DNA of 64,000 bases from CAVVGZ01 sp963841845 (GTDB lineage: Bacteria; Chloroflexota; Anaerolineae; Anaerolineales; Anaerolineaceae). Location of the stretch: positions 558,001-622,000 of the forward strand of contig CAWJEG010000007.1 of assembly GCA_963841845.1 (NCBI GenBank), given 5' to 3'. A program made the position numbers and the translations under genes. The notes under the pieces are model-generated. The model had not been told where the DNA came from. It was given only the letters and a program-made list of their open reading frames with translations, and did not search any database. Numbering within the stretch: position 1 is the stretch's first letter; each line of letters begins with the position of its first letter. Shown in pieces: positions 25,587 to 34,817 of this stretch.

Positions 25587-25619
25587 TAAAAAATAAAAAC
25601 TTGCCTTGTTTTGGCAAGT
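25587..25619 (-). promoter_or_regulatory. Terminator-like hairpin in the helicase leader
   Basis: On the minus strand a perfect seven-base stem ACTTGCC/GGCAAGT (25599-25619) is followed by TTTTTATTTTTT and then, within a few bases, the helicase ribosome site. No gene on this strand lies upstream to need a terminator, so it may act as an attenuator of the helicase message. The remaining intergenic bases to surE (25620-25962) show nothing else I can name. Confidence 0.55.
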
Positions 25620-25962
25620 CTGTCAACAAAATGTGTGAATTAACTCCAAAACCATGCCTGATCTTTTAGCACGATGAATCAGTATAACACAAATACATAA
25701 AACAGGGGCTTTTTGTCCATCCTGAAATGGAAATTATCTGCCGCCGCAGGACGTGCAATTGTTTTGAGGTACAATTGTCCTGTGGCTGTCTTGGAACGGG
25801 ATTTGAAAAAAGATTACCCTTCGGCGGGCAACTGAGATCTCTTGAAACAGGCAGCCTGGAGCGGTTACATTACCGCTCAAATTTTGATTTATCCAGATTT
25901 ACTTTGGTGATTTTCAACCAGAGGGTCTACACCTTAAGTGTTTTTTTGAGGCTTAATCAAGT

Positions 25963-26793
25963 ATGAAAACAAAGAGAACACAGATATTATTGACCAATGA
26001 CGATGGCATCCAATCCCCGGGAATTTGGGCGGCGGCAGAAGCGCTCTCTGAGCTGGGATTTGTCACCGTTGCCGCCCCGCGCGAACAGGCTTCCGGAACC
26101 TCCCGCAGTCTTCCGGTAACGTCTGATGGAAAAATTAAAACAACCAATTTACAGATAGGCACCCAGGAATGGGAAACCTATGCCGTTGGCGGAACACCCG
26201 CTCAATCTGTCCTTCACGGTATTCTGGAGATCATGTCAGCCAAACCGGACCTGGTGGTTTCAGGCATCAACTATGGGGAAAACATCGGTTACAGTACCAC
26301 CATTTCCGGGACAGTTGGTGCGGCAATTGAGGCTGCCTCCCTGGGAATTCCCGCCCTGGCAGTATCACTGGAATTACCCAATGTGGATGAAGATTACCTC
26401 AGCTATTCCCGTGAACACGACTTTTCGACAGCAGCCCATTTTACCCGTCTCTTCGCCGATATGGTTCTGCGAACCCGCCTGCCCTTTGATGTCGATTTTC
26501 TTAAGATTGATGTCCCTTATGACGCCACCCCGCAGACTCCCTGGCGCATGACGCGCATCGCCCGCCACCCCTATTACATTCCCATCCTGGAACGCTCCGG
26601 CAGCTGGGAGGATTACGGGCGCATTGGCGCGTACATGGAGTTAAAACCTAACGAGGTCGAACCTGACACCGATGCCTATGTCCTGCGCTTCAATCGCATG
26701 GTATCCGTTTCCCCCGCCAGCCTGGATATATCCTCGCGGGTGAGCCTCAACAAGCTTGAAAAATTATTTCGCCGCCAAGCGACGCGGAGCTAG
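25963..26793 (+). CDS. surE: 5'/3'-nucleotidase SurE
   Basis: A metal-dependent phosphatase acting on nucleoside monophosphates. The N-terminal LTNDDG metal motif (10-15), TVAAPREQASGTSRSL and SGINYGENIGYSTTISGTVGAAIEA are all standard. Length (276 aa) is a little above the usual ~250. The last codons and the stop (CGG AGC TAG) are part of a repeated GACGCGGAGCTAG sequence, so the C-terminus was probably reset by repeat insertion. Confidence 0.93.
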   Translation: MKTKRTQILLTNDDGIQSPGIWAAAEALSELGFVTVAAPREQASGTSRSLPVTSDGKIKTTNLQIGTQEWETYAVGGTPAQSVLHGILEIMSAKPDLVVSGINYGENIGYSTTISGTVGAAIEAASLGIPALAVSLELPNVDEDYLSYSREHDFSTAAHFTRLFADMVLRTRLPFDVDFLKIDVPYDATPQTPWRMTRIARHPYYIPILERSGSWEDYGRIGAYMELKPNEVEPDTDAYVLRFNRMVSVSPASLDISSRVSLNKLEKLFRRQATRS

Positions 26794-26966
26794 TCCTTCT
26801 TAGGACCGAGCTAGCTTGGACGAGCGAGCTAGTCCCTCGACCCCGAGGGGAAGCCCCATTTGGGTTGGGACGACGCGGAGCTAGCCCCCTGGAACGCAAT
26901 CGCGAAGCATCCTTTTTAGGAAGCTAGTCCCTTCGACCCCGAAGGGGAAGCCCCATTTGGGTTGGG
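26781..26966. repeat. Intergenic GC-rich direct repeats after surE
   Basis: A near-identical ~44-base unit occurs twice (26827-26869 and 26922-26966). Each starts AGCTAGTCCC, contains an inner palindrome CCCCGA(A)GGGG and ends with CCCCATTTGGGTTGGG. The shorter word GACGCGGAGCTAG also occurs twice (26781-26793 and 26872-26884), the first copy providing the surE stop. The second unit ends in a GGGTT triplication. No open frame is seen. It resembles a REP-like family. Confidence 0.75.
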
Positions 26967-27018
26967 TTGGGTTGGCAATGGAGTGAGTGGGGCTCCGCCA
27001 GGAATTCAACCCCAAAGA

Positions 27019-28089
27019 TTAAACACTGAAGCGGATATTCAGGATATCGCCGTCGAGGACAATGTACTCTTTGCCCTCCAGGCGAAGTTTTCCCTTGGCG
27101 CGTGCCTCTGGCATACCCCCTAGAGCAATTAAATCGTTATAGTGGATCACCTCTGCCCGAATAAATCCCTTTTGCAGGTCAGTATGGATTTTTCCGGCTG
27201 CCTCCGGGGCAGTTGCTCCACGGTTCACTGTCCAGGCACGTACCTCGTCAGGTCCGACGGTAAAAAAGGATTCCAGCCCCAGCAGGTCATAAGAGTAGCG
27301 AATGATGCGGTTCAGGCTTAATTCTTCAATTTCATAATCAGCCATGAAAAGCTGTGCTTCCTCCACTGGAAGCTGCGCCAGCTCCATCTCCAGTTTGCCT
27401 TTCAGGGAGACAACCATGCTGTTTTGATGGGGGTAGTCCACCTTTACCTCAGATTTGCTTTCTTCGATATTGAAGACGACCAGCACCGGTTTCAGTGTCA
27501 GGAAGCCGAATCCACTGATGCTGAGCATCTCTTCTTTAGTAAGTTCTATATCCCGTAAGGGGATTTCCTCTGCCAGTTCCTTGTGGAAACGCTGGAAAAG
27601 GGCAATATCCCTTTCCACAACCGCCTTATCCCGGCCTCCCCCCTTTTTGCGCTCCTCGTCAAACCGCTCCAGCTTGCGTTCCACGCTGATCAGGTCATTC
27701 AGGATGAACTCGCTGTCCATCGTCAATAGGTCGCGGCGCGGGTCAACGCTTCCCGAAATGTGCGGAACGGTCTCATTCTCAAAAGCACGCACCACGTGGA
27801 TAAACCCATCCATCTGGGCCAGCTGGTTAAGCAGTGAACCGGCTATCCCTGCCTTGCCTGCGCTGCCGTCCAGGCCGGCAATGTCAGCGTAGGTCACCTT
27901 GGCATACACCGTTTTCTTGGGGTTAAATAAGGGCACCAACCTGTCAACCCTTGCATCAGGCACATCCACAACCGAGGTGTGCACTTCCATCTTGCCGGAG
28001 ACAGAACCGGTCGGCTGGCTGCCCCGTGTGAATGCATTAAAGATCGTGGTTTTTCCACATTGAGGCAGTCCGATAATTCCCAGGCGCAT
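27019..28089 (-). CDS. ychF: YchF/OLA1-type P-loop ATPase
   Basis: A ribosome-associated, redox-responsive member of the Obg group that prefers ATP. The 356-residue protein has the Walker A GLPQCGKTT (residues 7-15), a DIAGL switch motif and a C-terminal TGS domain (TAPEAAGKIHTDLQKGFIRAEVIHYNDL). The Walker A differs from the usual GLPNVGKST by a cysteine. It is transcribed from the minus strand and converges on surE across the repeat region. Confidence 0.93.
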   Translation of the reverse strand: MRLGIIGLPQCGKTTIFNAFTRGSQPTGSVSGKMEVHTSVVDVPDARVDRLVPLFNPKKTVYAKVTYADIAGLDGSAGKAGIAGSLLNQLAQMDGFIHVVRAFENETVPHISGSVDPRRDLLTMDSEFILNDLISVERKLERFDEERKKGGGRDKAVVERDIALFQRFHKELAEEIPLRDIELTKEEMLSISGFGFLTLKPVLVVFNIEESKSEVKVDYPHQNSMVVSLKGKLEMELAQLPVEEAQLFMADYEIEELSLNRIIRYSYDLLGLESFFTVGPDEVRAWTVNRGATAPEAAGKIHTDLQKGFIRAEVIHYNDLIALGGMPEARAKGKLRLEGKEYIVLDGDILNIRFSV

Positions 28090-28233
28090 AAAGATTACTC
28101 CTCATCAAATCTATTCAAAATTTGTCAAGCATATCACTCTACCCCAGGGAGCATCGAATGGAACGAGGCTTACAGGATGTTTTTGGGGTAGATTTTCCAT
28201 ACACAGGATATCATCCTGATACGGTTATTTTTC

Positions 28234-28262
28234 TTGACCCTCAGGATAATATTCGTTATACT
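28234..28262 (+). promoter_or_regulatory. Promoter of tRNA-Leu
   Basis: TTGACC (28234-28239) and TATACT (28257-28262) are 17 bases apart, 13 bases before the mature tRNA. Confidence 0.85.
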
Positions 28263-28274
28263 TTGTTTACCCTT

Positions 28275-28356
28275 GCCGGAGTGGCGGAATTGGCAGACGC
28301 GCACGACTCAAAATCGTGTTCCGTAAGGAGTGTGGGTTCGATTCCCACCTTCGGCA
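28275..28356 (+). tRNA. tRNA-Leu (anticodon CAA)
   Basis: An 82-base class II tRNA. Acceptor GCCGGAG pairs with CTTCGGC; the D arm carries the leucine-type GCGGAATTGGCAGACGC; anticodon stem CACGA/TCGTG has loop CTCAAAA, giving CAA for TTG codons; a variable arm TCCGTAAGGAGT follows; T arm GTGGG-TTCGATT-CCCAC. CCA is not encoded. Confidence 0.95.
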
Positions 28357-28398
28357 CTGAAATTATATCACGGCGCTTTTCCCCGATAATCCGGCTGC

Positions 28399-29775
28399 TT
28401 ATGCCGGTTTATTTATCCCCCCAGCATAAAAAACCCTTCCCTCATTTGGGCCAATCTCCAGGTCCAATTTCCCGCCAGTAACCACCGCGCCAACCTCCGG
28501 CTGCAGCCAATCAACCATGCGGGTTCCCTCTTTCAGCGGCACCTGCACCTGCAATCGTATCGCTTCCTGGGAGGAATTCAAAGCCACCAGCACGGATTGC
28601 CCCTGCCATTGCCGTAAAAATACAAACTGGTTTGAGCTGACATACACCTGCTGGTAAGTGCCATAGCGCAGTGCAGGGCTGCTTTTGTGCATTTCCGCCA
28701 GCCTGGCCAGGTAATCCTGCAGTCCAGGCGGTTTCGCCTCTCTTAGCGCGCTTTCCATATCCAGGCATGGACGCAGGGCATCATCTGAATATGCCCCCTT
28801 GGCAGCCTTAATTCCCCATTCGCTGCCGTAGTAGATACTTGGAATCCCGGGGATGGTGTAAAGCAGGGTGTACAGCGGATAAAGATGCTTTTCATTCTTC
28901 AGGCTGGTGGCAACCCGGCTGACATCATGGTTGTCCGCAAAATTGTAGAGCATCATGTGAGCATACAGGCCGTTCGGGCCGAATTGCCGGTTAAGAGTGT
29001 GGGCAATCTCAAAGTAATTATTGTCGTTGTGTGTGGAAAAGAGACCCTTACGCAGCTCGTAGTTAGTGACTGAATCCAGCATGGAAGGATTAGCCCACTG
29101 GTTATAATCTCCTCGCGCCACCTCACCCATCAGCCAGAAATCGGAGCATAGATTCTTACTGAAAACATGCAGCTCCTTCATGAATTCCGGGAGCAGGTCA
29201 TCTGCCACATCCAGCCGCAAACCATCAATTTTATAATCTTCCACCCATTGTTCTACCGCCCCAAACAGGTGAGCCCTCACATCCGGATGATGCAAGTTAA
29301 GCTTGACCAGGTTGAAATGCCCTCTCCAACCCTCATAGCTGAAGGGATCATTGTAAGGACTTCTTTTTTCAAAATCCAACTGGTGAAACCAGCCAGTGTA
29401 GGGGGAATGTTTCTGATTGGCCTGCACATCCCGGAACGCCCAGAAATGCCGTCCCACATGGTTGAATACCCCGTCCAGGATCAGGCGCATGCCGCGTTTG
29501 TGAATTTCCCGGCTAAGGGCTGCCAGTGTCTGCCGGTCGCCCAGCCGGCGGTCGACGTGGTAATAGTCTGCCGTATCATAGCCGTGGGCGCTCGATTCGA
29601 AGACTGGCCCCAGGTATATCGCATTCATACCAAGGGATTGGATGTGATCCAGCCAGCCATAAATCCTCTCCAGCCGCGGCACCGCTTCAGAGGTAAAATC
29701 GTTTTCCTTCGGGGCGCCGCAAAATCCCAGCGGGTAAATATGGTAAAAAATGGAGTCATACGACCAGTGCTGCAT
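28399..29775 (-). CDS. GH13 alpha-amylase family glycosidase
   Basis: A 458-residue cytoplasmic glycosidase with an alpha-amylase barrel. The four conserved regions are intact: DGVFNH, GLRLDVAD with the nucleophile, MGEVARG with the acid/base glutamate, and FADNHD. The short N-terminus, without a starch-binding domain, and the NHDVSR motif resemble cyclomaltodextrinases and maltogenic amylases. Exact substrate not determined. It starts at an ATG at 29775 with a GGAGG site about six bases upstream. No signal peptide. Confidence 0.9.
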   Translation of the reverse strand: MQHWSYDSIFYHIYPLGFCGAPKENDFTSEAVPRLERIYGWLDHIQSLGMNAIYLGPVFESSAHGYDTADYYHVDRRLGDRQTLAALSREIHKRGMRLILDGVFNHVGRHFWAFRDVQANQKHSPYTGWFHQLDFEKRSPYNDPFSYEGWRGHFNLVKLNLHHPDVRAHLFGAVEQWVEDYKIDGLRLDVADDLLPEFMKELHVFSKNLCSDFWLMGEVARGDYNQWANPSMLDSVTNYELRKGLFSTHNDNNYFEIAHTLNRQFGPNGLYAHMMLYNFADNHDVSRVATSLKNEKHLYPLYTLLYTIPGIPSIYYGSEWGIKAAKGAYSDDALRPCLDMESALREAKPPGLQDYLARLAEMHKSSPALRYGTYQQVYVSSNQFVFLRQWQGQSVLVALNSSQEAIRLQVQVPLKEGTRMVDWLQPEVGAVVTGGKLDLEIGPNEGRVFYAGGINKPA

Positions 29776-30177
29776 GGAATTCCTCCAGGTGATATTCTAA
29801 TGATTTGAGGCTCAGCCTTGATGGCCCCCCATCCAATTATCCCAGTAAATCAAAATTCTTGAAATACCTATCCTCGCAGCAACCAGCGCGGCATTTCAGG
29901 ATTTCACCCTGCGGGACAGATTTTAGAAGACAATCTTGCAGCAAGCTGCGTACCAACGCCCTCTTATAAATTATATTTTTAACCCCCCACTCCACTTTAT
30001 GCGTTTTCAGAATTCAAATATCCACTTTTCGATAGAACCTATAATAAATAATAATGGGTATCCTTTAGTACAATACTAAAATCCATTTTATTTTTTCGGA
30101 GCATATATCTATGCAACATGAGGGTAAGGATCAGGCAGATAGCCATCTGGATAATGAGATAGTGAGCCAGACTGACA
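29776..30177. other. Intergenic stretch without recognisable gene
   Basis: About 400 bases between the GH13 gene and the repeat element. It is AT-rich around 29960-30110 (several TATAAA/TATAAT-like words) and presumably holds the GH13 promoter. I see no credible coding frame or RNA. Confidence 0.5.
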
Positions 30178-30179
30178 AC

Positions 30180-30257
30180 ACCCTCATCCCCAACCCTTCT
30201 CCCCCCTGGGAGAAGGAAGTCTTCACCTCTCCCTTTGGGAGAGGCCGGGTGAGGGCA
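30180..30257. repeat. MITE-like hairpin element before the DUF559 gene
   Basis: Outer inverted ends CCCTCA...TGAGGG enclose two smaller hairpins, CCTTCTCCC/GGGAGAAGG (30195-30216) and CCTCTCCC/GGGAGAGG (30226-30244). The design is that of small non-coding repeats found scattered in Chloroflexota and cyanobacteria, often beside DUF559 genes, as here. Confidence 0.7.
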
Positions 30258-30270
30258 CACAAAGGAGGGT

Positions 30271-30651
30271 GTGTACATCGATAAACACAAACCTCCCTTA
30301 TCACCGGAGATGCTTTCCCGCATCCGCAAACTGCGAACCAACGCCACCGACGCCGAGCGTCTCCTATGGTCCATTCTCCGCAACCGCCAGCTTGAGGGCC
30401 TCAAATTCCGACGCCAGCATCCCTGCCAGGGGTTTATCCTTGATTTTTACTGCCACGAACATCGGCTTGCCATTGAGCTGGATGGAGGCGGCCATCTTGA
30501 GCCTGAAAAAGAGGCTTATGACGCAGTCCGTACAGCTGCAATCACCGCTGAAGGCATCCGCCTGTTGCGCTTCTGGAACCATGATGTCCTGCAAAACACA
30601 ACCGATGTTGTTGCAGAAATATTAGCTCATGCTCTACCTTCCCATGATTAG
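30271..30651 (+). CDS. DUF559 endonuclease-like protein
   Basis: A 126-residue protein of the DUF559 family, related to very-short-patch repair nucleases. Diagnostic stretches are LRTNATDAERLLWSILRN, GLKFRRQHP, FILDFYCHEHRLAIELDGGGH and LRFWNHDVL. The acidic residues D and E in LDFY and IELDGG are those expected in a PD-(D/E)xK active site. It starts 13 bases after a hairpin repeat, a common association that suggests mobility. Function in vivo is unknown. Confidence 0.88.
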   Translation: MYIDKHKPPLSPEMLSRIRKLRTNATDAERLLWSILRNRQLEGLKFRRQHPCQGFILDFYCHEHRLAIELDGGGHLEPEKEAYDAVRTAAITAEGIRLLRFWNHDVLQNTTDVVAEILAHALPSHD

Positions 30652-30817
30652 CAAATCAAAAAGAGATTGTAAAATTGATAGGTACTCCCATCATAAAAGC
30701 ATAGCCATCTCCACACCCACACATCCCATCATTCAAAGATAGTATACTTTTCACATTACCTGGACAAAACCGCCTTCCAGCCATTCCTCATACAAAATCC
30801 CCCCAAGGAGCCCAACC

Positions 30818-31204
30818 ATGCAAATCATCAATCCCGCGTCCATTTTCAACTCCCCCCGCTACGCCTCTGCAATCCGAGCCGGCAGCACCATCTACACCGC
30901 CGGGCGCGTGCCGATCGACCTGGATGGCAGCGTTCATGCCCCCAATGACCCGGCCGCCCAGGCAGAACAGATCCTGGAGTCCCTGAAGGTCATCCTGGCA
31001 GAGGGTGGAGCCTCCTTCAAGGATGTGGTTCTCATCCATACCTATTACCTTTACCAGGAAGACATGACACCCATCTTTGAAGTCATGCAAAAGCATTTCG
31101 CAGGTCACCGCCCTCCCCACACCGGAATGCGGCAGGACAGCGCCTCCTGGAAAGAGCGCGGCATCCGCCTTGAAATTGAATTGGTCGCGGTTGTAGAGGA
31201 TTAA
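30818..31204 (+). CDS. RidA-family (YjgF) protein
   Basis: A 128-residue member of the RidA family, which hydrolyse reactive enamine/imine intermediates. The fold is shown by IYTAGRVPID and a C-terminal IRLEIELVAVVE strand. The arginine that binds the substrate carboxylate in true RidA (usually in a CxRxxVEV context) is not evident at its usual place, so it may be a subfamily member with another role. An AAGGAG site lies about eight bases upstream. A second RidA paralogue is at 40771. Confidence 0.85.
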   Translation: MQIINPASIFNSPRYASAIRAGSTIYTAGRVPIDLDGSVHAPNDPAAQAEQILESLKVILAEGGASFKDVVLIHTYYLYQEDMTPIFEVMQKHFAGHRPPHTGMRQDSASWKERGIRLEIELVAVVED

Positions 31205-31252
31205 TTTCCCGCTATCGCCTGCATAATGCCTCCTTCCCCCTGGATGTATAAG

Positions 31253-31290
31253 CAAAAAAACACATCCCGGTGAATTTAGCCGGGATGTGT
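31253..31290 (-). terminator. Terminator of the SRPBCC gene
   Basis: On the minus strand the 11-base stem ACACATCCCGG/CCGGGATGTGT (31260-31290) is followed by a run of T (complement of the A run at 31253-31260). It ends the minus-strand unit that starts with the nicotinate phosphoribosyltransferase. Confidence 0.88.
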
Positions 31291-31317
31291 CATTAATTGA
31301 TCCTGTTTTCTCGTGTA

Positions 31318-31983
31318 TTATTTGCTTGCTTCGATCCTTCTTTTGAGCGTCGTCAGGGTTTTCTTGGTCATTTCATAGGCGATCGGTTCAAGGAATCTCC
31401 CGTAAGCCAGGTTATTTACAAATCCATCGTTCCAATCCTGGCGCGACCGGAACAGTAAGCGCGTGTTTCCTTCAGCCTGTTCCTCTATGGCAAAAGCCAT
31501 TCCGCCGCTAAAATACGACTGCATGTCTGCTTCCCGGTACACTGCCCCTTTGCCTGTTTTCGTGTCAATTGTTCCCCCCAAAACCAGCGCCTTTTCAGGC
31601 AGGATTTCCACCACCGGAAAACTCAATTTTCCATCCCGGGTGGCATACACCGGGTCTCCCACTGCCAGCTGTTGGAACTCTGGCAGGATCCTTTCAGCGC
31701 TTGGAACGCCGCCATTATCCAGTAGATCATAGCTGTACCAGCCCCCGCGCTGGCAGCCAATCTGCACCAGCCACGGCCACACCTCCCTTGCCGGAGCGTC
31801 GATCCCAATCCCGCAGGTAAACTGGGACTTGGGCTGGGGCACCAACCCATCCCCGGCAATGACCTTTGAGTGTTCATCACCTATTGCCCCCCAATTTTTA
31901 TTCCAGCCTCTCCAAAACAGGGAAACCAATATTTTCAATCCAATGCGGATTGCCCCGCCGATACCATCCAGTACGACTCTCAT
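31318..31983 (-). CDS. SRPBCC/START-like domain protein
   Basis: A 221-residue protein with the helix-grip fold expected for SRPBCC proteins: IDAPAREVWPWLVQIGCQRGGWYSYDLLDN near residue 60, then FPVVEILPEKALVLGG and a closing amphipathic helix. The first 25 residues are mildly hydrophobic and may bind membrane. Such proteins hold hydrophobic ligands, but the ligand here is unknown. The start overlaps the end of the pncB reading frame by four bases, so the two genes are coupled. Confidence 0.75.
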   Translation of the reverse strand: MRVVLDGIGGAIRIGLKILVSLFWRGWNKNWGAIGDEHSKVIAGDGLVPQPKSQFTCGIGIDAPAREVWPWLVQIGCQRGGWYSYDLLDNGGVPSAERILPEFQQLAVGDPVYATRDGKLSFPVVEILPEKALVLGGTIDTKTGKGAVYREADMQSYFSGGMAFAIEEQAEGNTRLLFRSRQDWNDGFVNNLAYGRFLEPIAYEMTKKTLTTLKRRIEASK

Positions 31984-33538
31984 GAGTTATTCTTTCCCTT
32001 GGTGTGTTTTGTTATCAGGGTTTGCTTCAGGTCCCACAATCCCTGTGACAGGGAGACATGGTAGGTATGCGGGTTCATCAGCCTTTTTACACCGGGGTAA
32101 AGGCGGTCTGTATCCTTCCGGCGCGTTTCCCGGATTTCCTGGATGGTCGGAAATTCATAGACCGGTTTCCCTTCGTCCAGGATCTGCACCAGCAGCGGCT
32201 CAATCTCGCTCAGTAAACAGGCATCCAGGCAGCGGTACTTGGTATGGTCAGACGGGTGGTGTACATCAATCGTTTCCATCGTGCGCGGGTCTTCTGTATT
32301 TAAACTAAGCAAATCAGCGATTGCTTTCCCGCGGTCATCATAAAGCCGCCAAACCCGCTTGGACCCGGGGTTAATGGTCTTCTCAATCGATTCAGAGACT
32401 TTAATGCTGGGTATCCAGTCTTCCTTTTTCTGGACCGCAACCAGCTTGTAAACACCGTCCAGCGCCGGATCCCCCTGTGAAGTAATCAGGCTGGTCCCCA
32501 CCCCATACACCAGCCGCTTAATCAGCTTATCCGGATCAACCCCGTATCGCTCTGCCTCATCCTGGATCTGGGTGATAATCTGCCAGATAACCATTTCATC
32601 AATATTGTTGGATAGCACAATGCTCGTGTATGGGAAACCGGAGTCGTCCAGCATTTTTGCCGCTTTAATCGCCAGGTGAGCCAAATCGCCGGAATCGAGG
32701 CGGATACCAACCGGCTTATGGCCTTTCTCTTTAATCCTTCAAATACTTTTATCGCATTCGGCACACCGCTTTCCAGTGTATTGATCGTATCCACCAGCAG
32801 CAGGCAGTCATCCGGATAAATATCGGCATAAGCCTGGAATGCAGCCAGTTCGCCCCCGCCGATCGCCATAAAAACCTGCACCATGGAATGGGCATGGGTT
32901 CCTTTGGGGGGAAATCCCAGCACCGAGGATACGCCCACGTTGGAGGAATAATCCGCCCCCCCGATCAATGCCGCCCGCACACCGTTTATGGATGCCCTTT
33001 CCTGGGCACGCCGCAGTCCAAATTCCAGCAGCACCTGTCCCCTGCCGCTGTCATGGATCCTGGCAGCTTTGGTGGCAATCAGGGTGGGGAAATTCATATA
33101 ATTTAACAATGGGGTTTCCAGGATTTGCGCCTTCGCCAGAGGACCCTTCACAACATTTAGAGGCACGTTCGGGTGTACAACCCGTCCCTCAGGGATTGAA
33201 AACAAATCGATCCCCTCAAAGTTGCCATTCTTCCGCAGCCAGTTGAGAAAATCTTCCCCGAACAACTGCTGGCCTGTTGCGCTTTTCTGGGCGCGCAGCA
33301 GTTCCAGGTCCTGTTCAGTGATGCAGGCATCCTGCATCCAGTCAACCAGCCATTCAAGGCCGGCGTTGATAGAGTATCCCGCTTTGTGGATTCCATAGTC
33401 CGGATTTGACCGGTAATAGTGGTCGAATTGGGCAGTAAGGTCGTGAATTCCCATGCGGTAATAAAGCTGCGCCATTGTAAACTGGTACTGGTCTGTATAT
33501 AAAAATCCCTCGGCAACGGATTTTTGAGATGATTTCAT
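31980..33538 (-). CDS. pncB: Nicotinate phosphoribosyltransferase (frame break near 32725)
   Basis: First step of the Preiss-Handler NAD salvage route. The N-terminal frame has LYTDQYQFTMAQLYY and the substrate region GLRRAQE, ending near FEGLK. The second frame continues with GIRLDSGDLAHLAIKAAKMLDDSG and IVLSNNIDE, standard NaPRTase motifs. One missing base near 32725 (after AAA) explains the split. The joined protein is about 518 residues, a normal length. It starts at an ATG at 33538 and is followed by an SRPBCC gene. Confidence 0.92.
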
Positions 33539-33746
33539 TCTTTCCTGGTCTTTCCCCAGGCAAATTATTCCTGGCTTATTTTGGTCTAATACTTCGCAAG
33601 GATATTATATTATCACTTTTAAGTCAGGATTAATTCTGGTTATATTTGATGGTTAAGCATTCGCAGGACTTTCATTACTCCGCCTTACCCTTCCTGAAGA
33701 CGGGATAAAATAAGATTTAAGAATCTCTTCAGGGTGAGGTGGAACG

Positions 33747-34508
33747 ATGTCTGATTTGAAAGGCAAGATTGCGATAATAACAGGATCTGCCCGGGGAATT
33801 GGAGCCGGGTGCGCCCGGGTCATGGCGAATCACGGGGCTGATATTGTGATGGTGGATATTTCCCCGGAGGAAAAAGCCGGGGAAACCATCGCCGCAGTTA
33901 AGGCATGCGGCAGCCGCCTGTTTTACATCCAGGCAGATGTAACTGATTTCGACCAGGTACAGGATTTTGTAAAAGAGATTGTCGACCAATGGGGCAGGAT
34001 CGATATCCTGGTGAATAATGTCGGCACCCATTCTATCCCCCCTTACACCATTGACAGCCTGGATTTAGATTCCTGGCATCGCTACCTGGATCTTAACCTG
34101 ACCAGCATGTTCCTGTGCATAAAAGCAGTCCTTCCTGTCATGAAGCAGCAAAAATGGGGCCGCATCATTAATATGAGCTCCTTAATTAGCCATAGGGGCA
34201 GCTATTCCGGGGATATTGCCTATACCGCCGGCAAAGCTGGCGTCAACGGGATTACCCTCTCTCTGTTCCGTTCAATTGCGCCCTTCGGCATCACCATCAA
34301 CTCAGTTGCTCCTGGCCTCATTGACACCGATATGCTGCACACATTCATCCAGACGAAGGAAGCCATGCAGGAAAACATTAATCGCGTCCCCATGGGGCGC
34401 TTGGGTACACCGCAAGAAGTCGGCGAACTCGTGGCATACCTGGGCTCCGACAAGGCCGCCTATATCACCGGGCAGTGGATTTCAATCAATGGTGGTGAAT
34501 ATGCCTGA
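33747..34508 (+). CDS. Short-chain dehydrogenase/reductase
   Basis: A 253-residue classical SDR. The cofactor motif GSARGIGAG (residues 11-19), NNVG, the catalytic serine in MSSLISHRG and YTAGK are in place, and the C-terminus YITGQWISINGGEYA is typical of FabG-like oxidoreductases. The substrate cannot be told from sequence. It has a GAGGTGG site seven bases before the ATG and appears to be a single-gene unit. Confidence 0.9.
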   Translation: MSDLKGKIAIITGSARGIGAGCARVMANHGADIVMVDISPEEKAGETIAAVKACGSRLFYIQADVTDFDQVQDFVKEIVDQWGRIDILVNNVGTHSIPPYTIDSLDLDSWHRYLDLNLTSMFLCIKAVLPVMKQQKWGRIINMSSLISHRGSYSGDIAYTAGKAGVNGITLSLFRSIAPFGITINSVAPGLIDTDMLHTFIQTKEAMQENINRVPMGRLGTPQEVGELVAYLGSDKAAYITGQWISINGGEYA

Positions 34509-34817
34509 TGATTAGAGGAACGGATCTCCAAATCCCTGGCCAACATCCCCTGATAGATCTTTCCAGCCTATGAAACCCGTACAAAATATTCGGCATGATC
34601 GATTATTTACTGCAAATTGGCATATTTCCTGATTTTTATCAAGTTCTGATAATCCCGTCTCCCTGGTAAATAATTCTTGCTCCTGCAACGGGAATCCATC
34701 TTGAATATTTAATCCATTTTGGCTATACTCCTATTAGGCTATAATCAATTAGTTTGGTGCCGGAAATAAAATTGCTGATTGGAACAGGTTGGCAATTGAC
34801 CGGTGTGAGGAGGACGT
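34509..34817 (+). promoter_or_regulatory. Intergenic region holding the galE promoter
   Basis: About 310 bases without a gene. The visible signal is TTGAAT (34701-34706) and TATACT (34724-34729), 17 bases apart, giving a leader of roughly 80 bases before galE. A GAGGAGG ribosome site ends the region. No riboswitch-like fold was recognised. Confidence 0.65.

Noticed and set aside
26781..26966. CRISPR array after surE
   Set aside because: Only two full copies of the 44-base unit occur, the units contain internal palindromes and the spacing is not regular with unique spacers; no cas gene is near.
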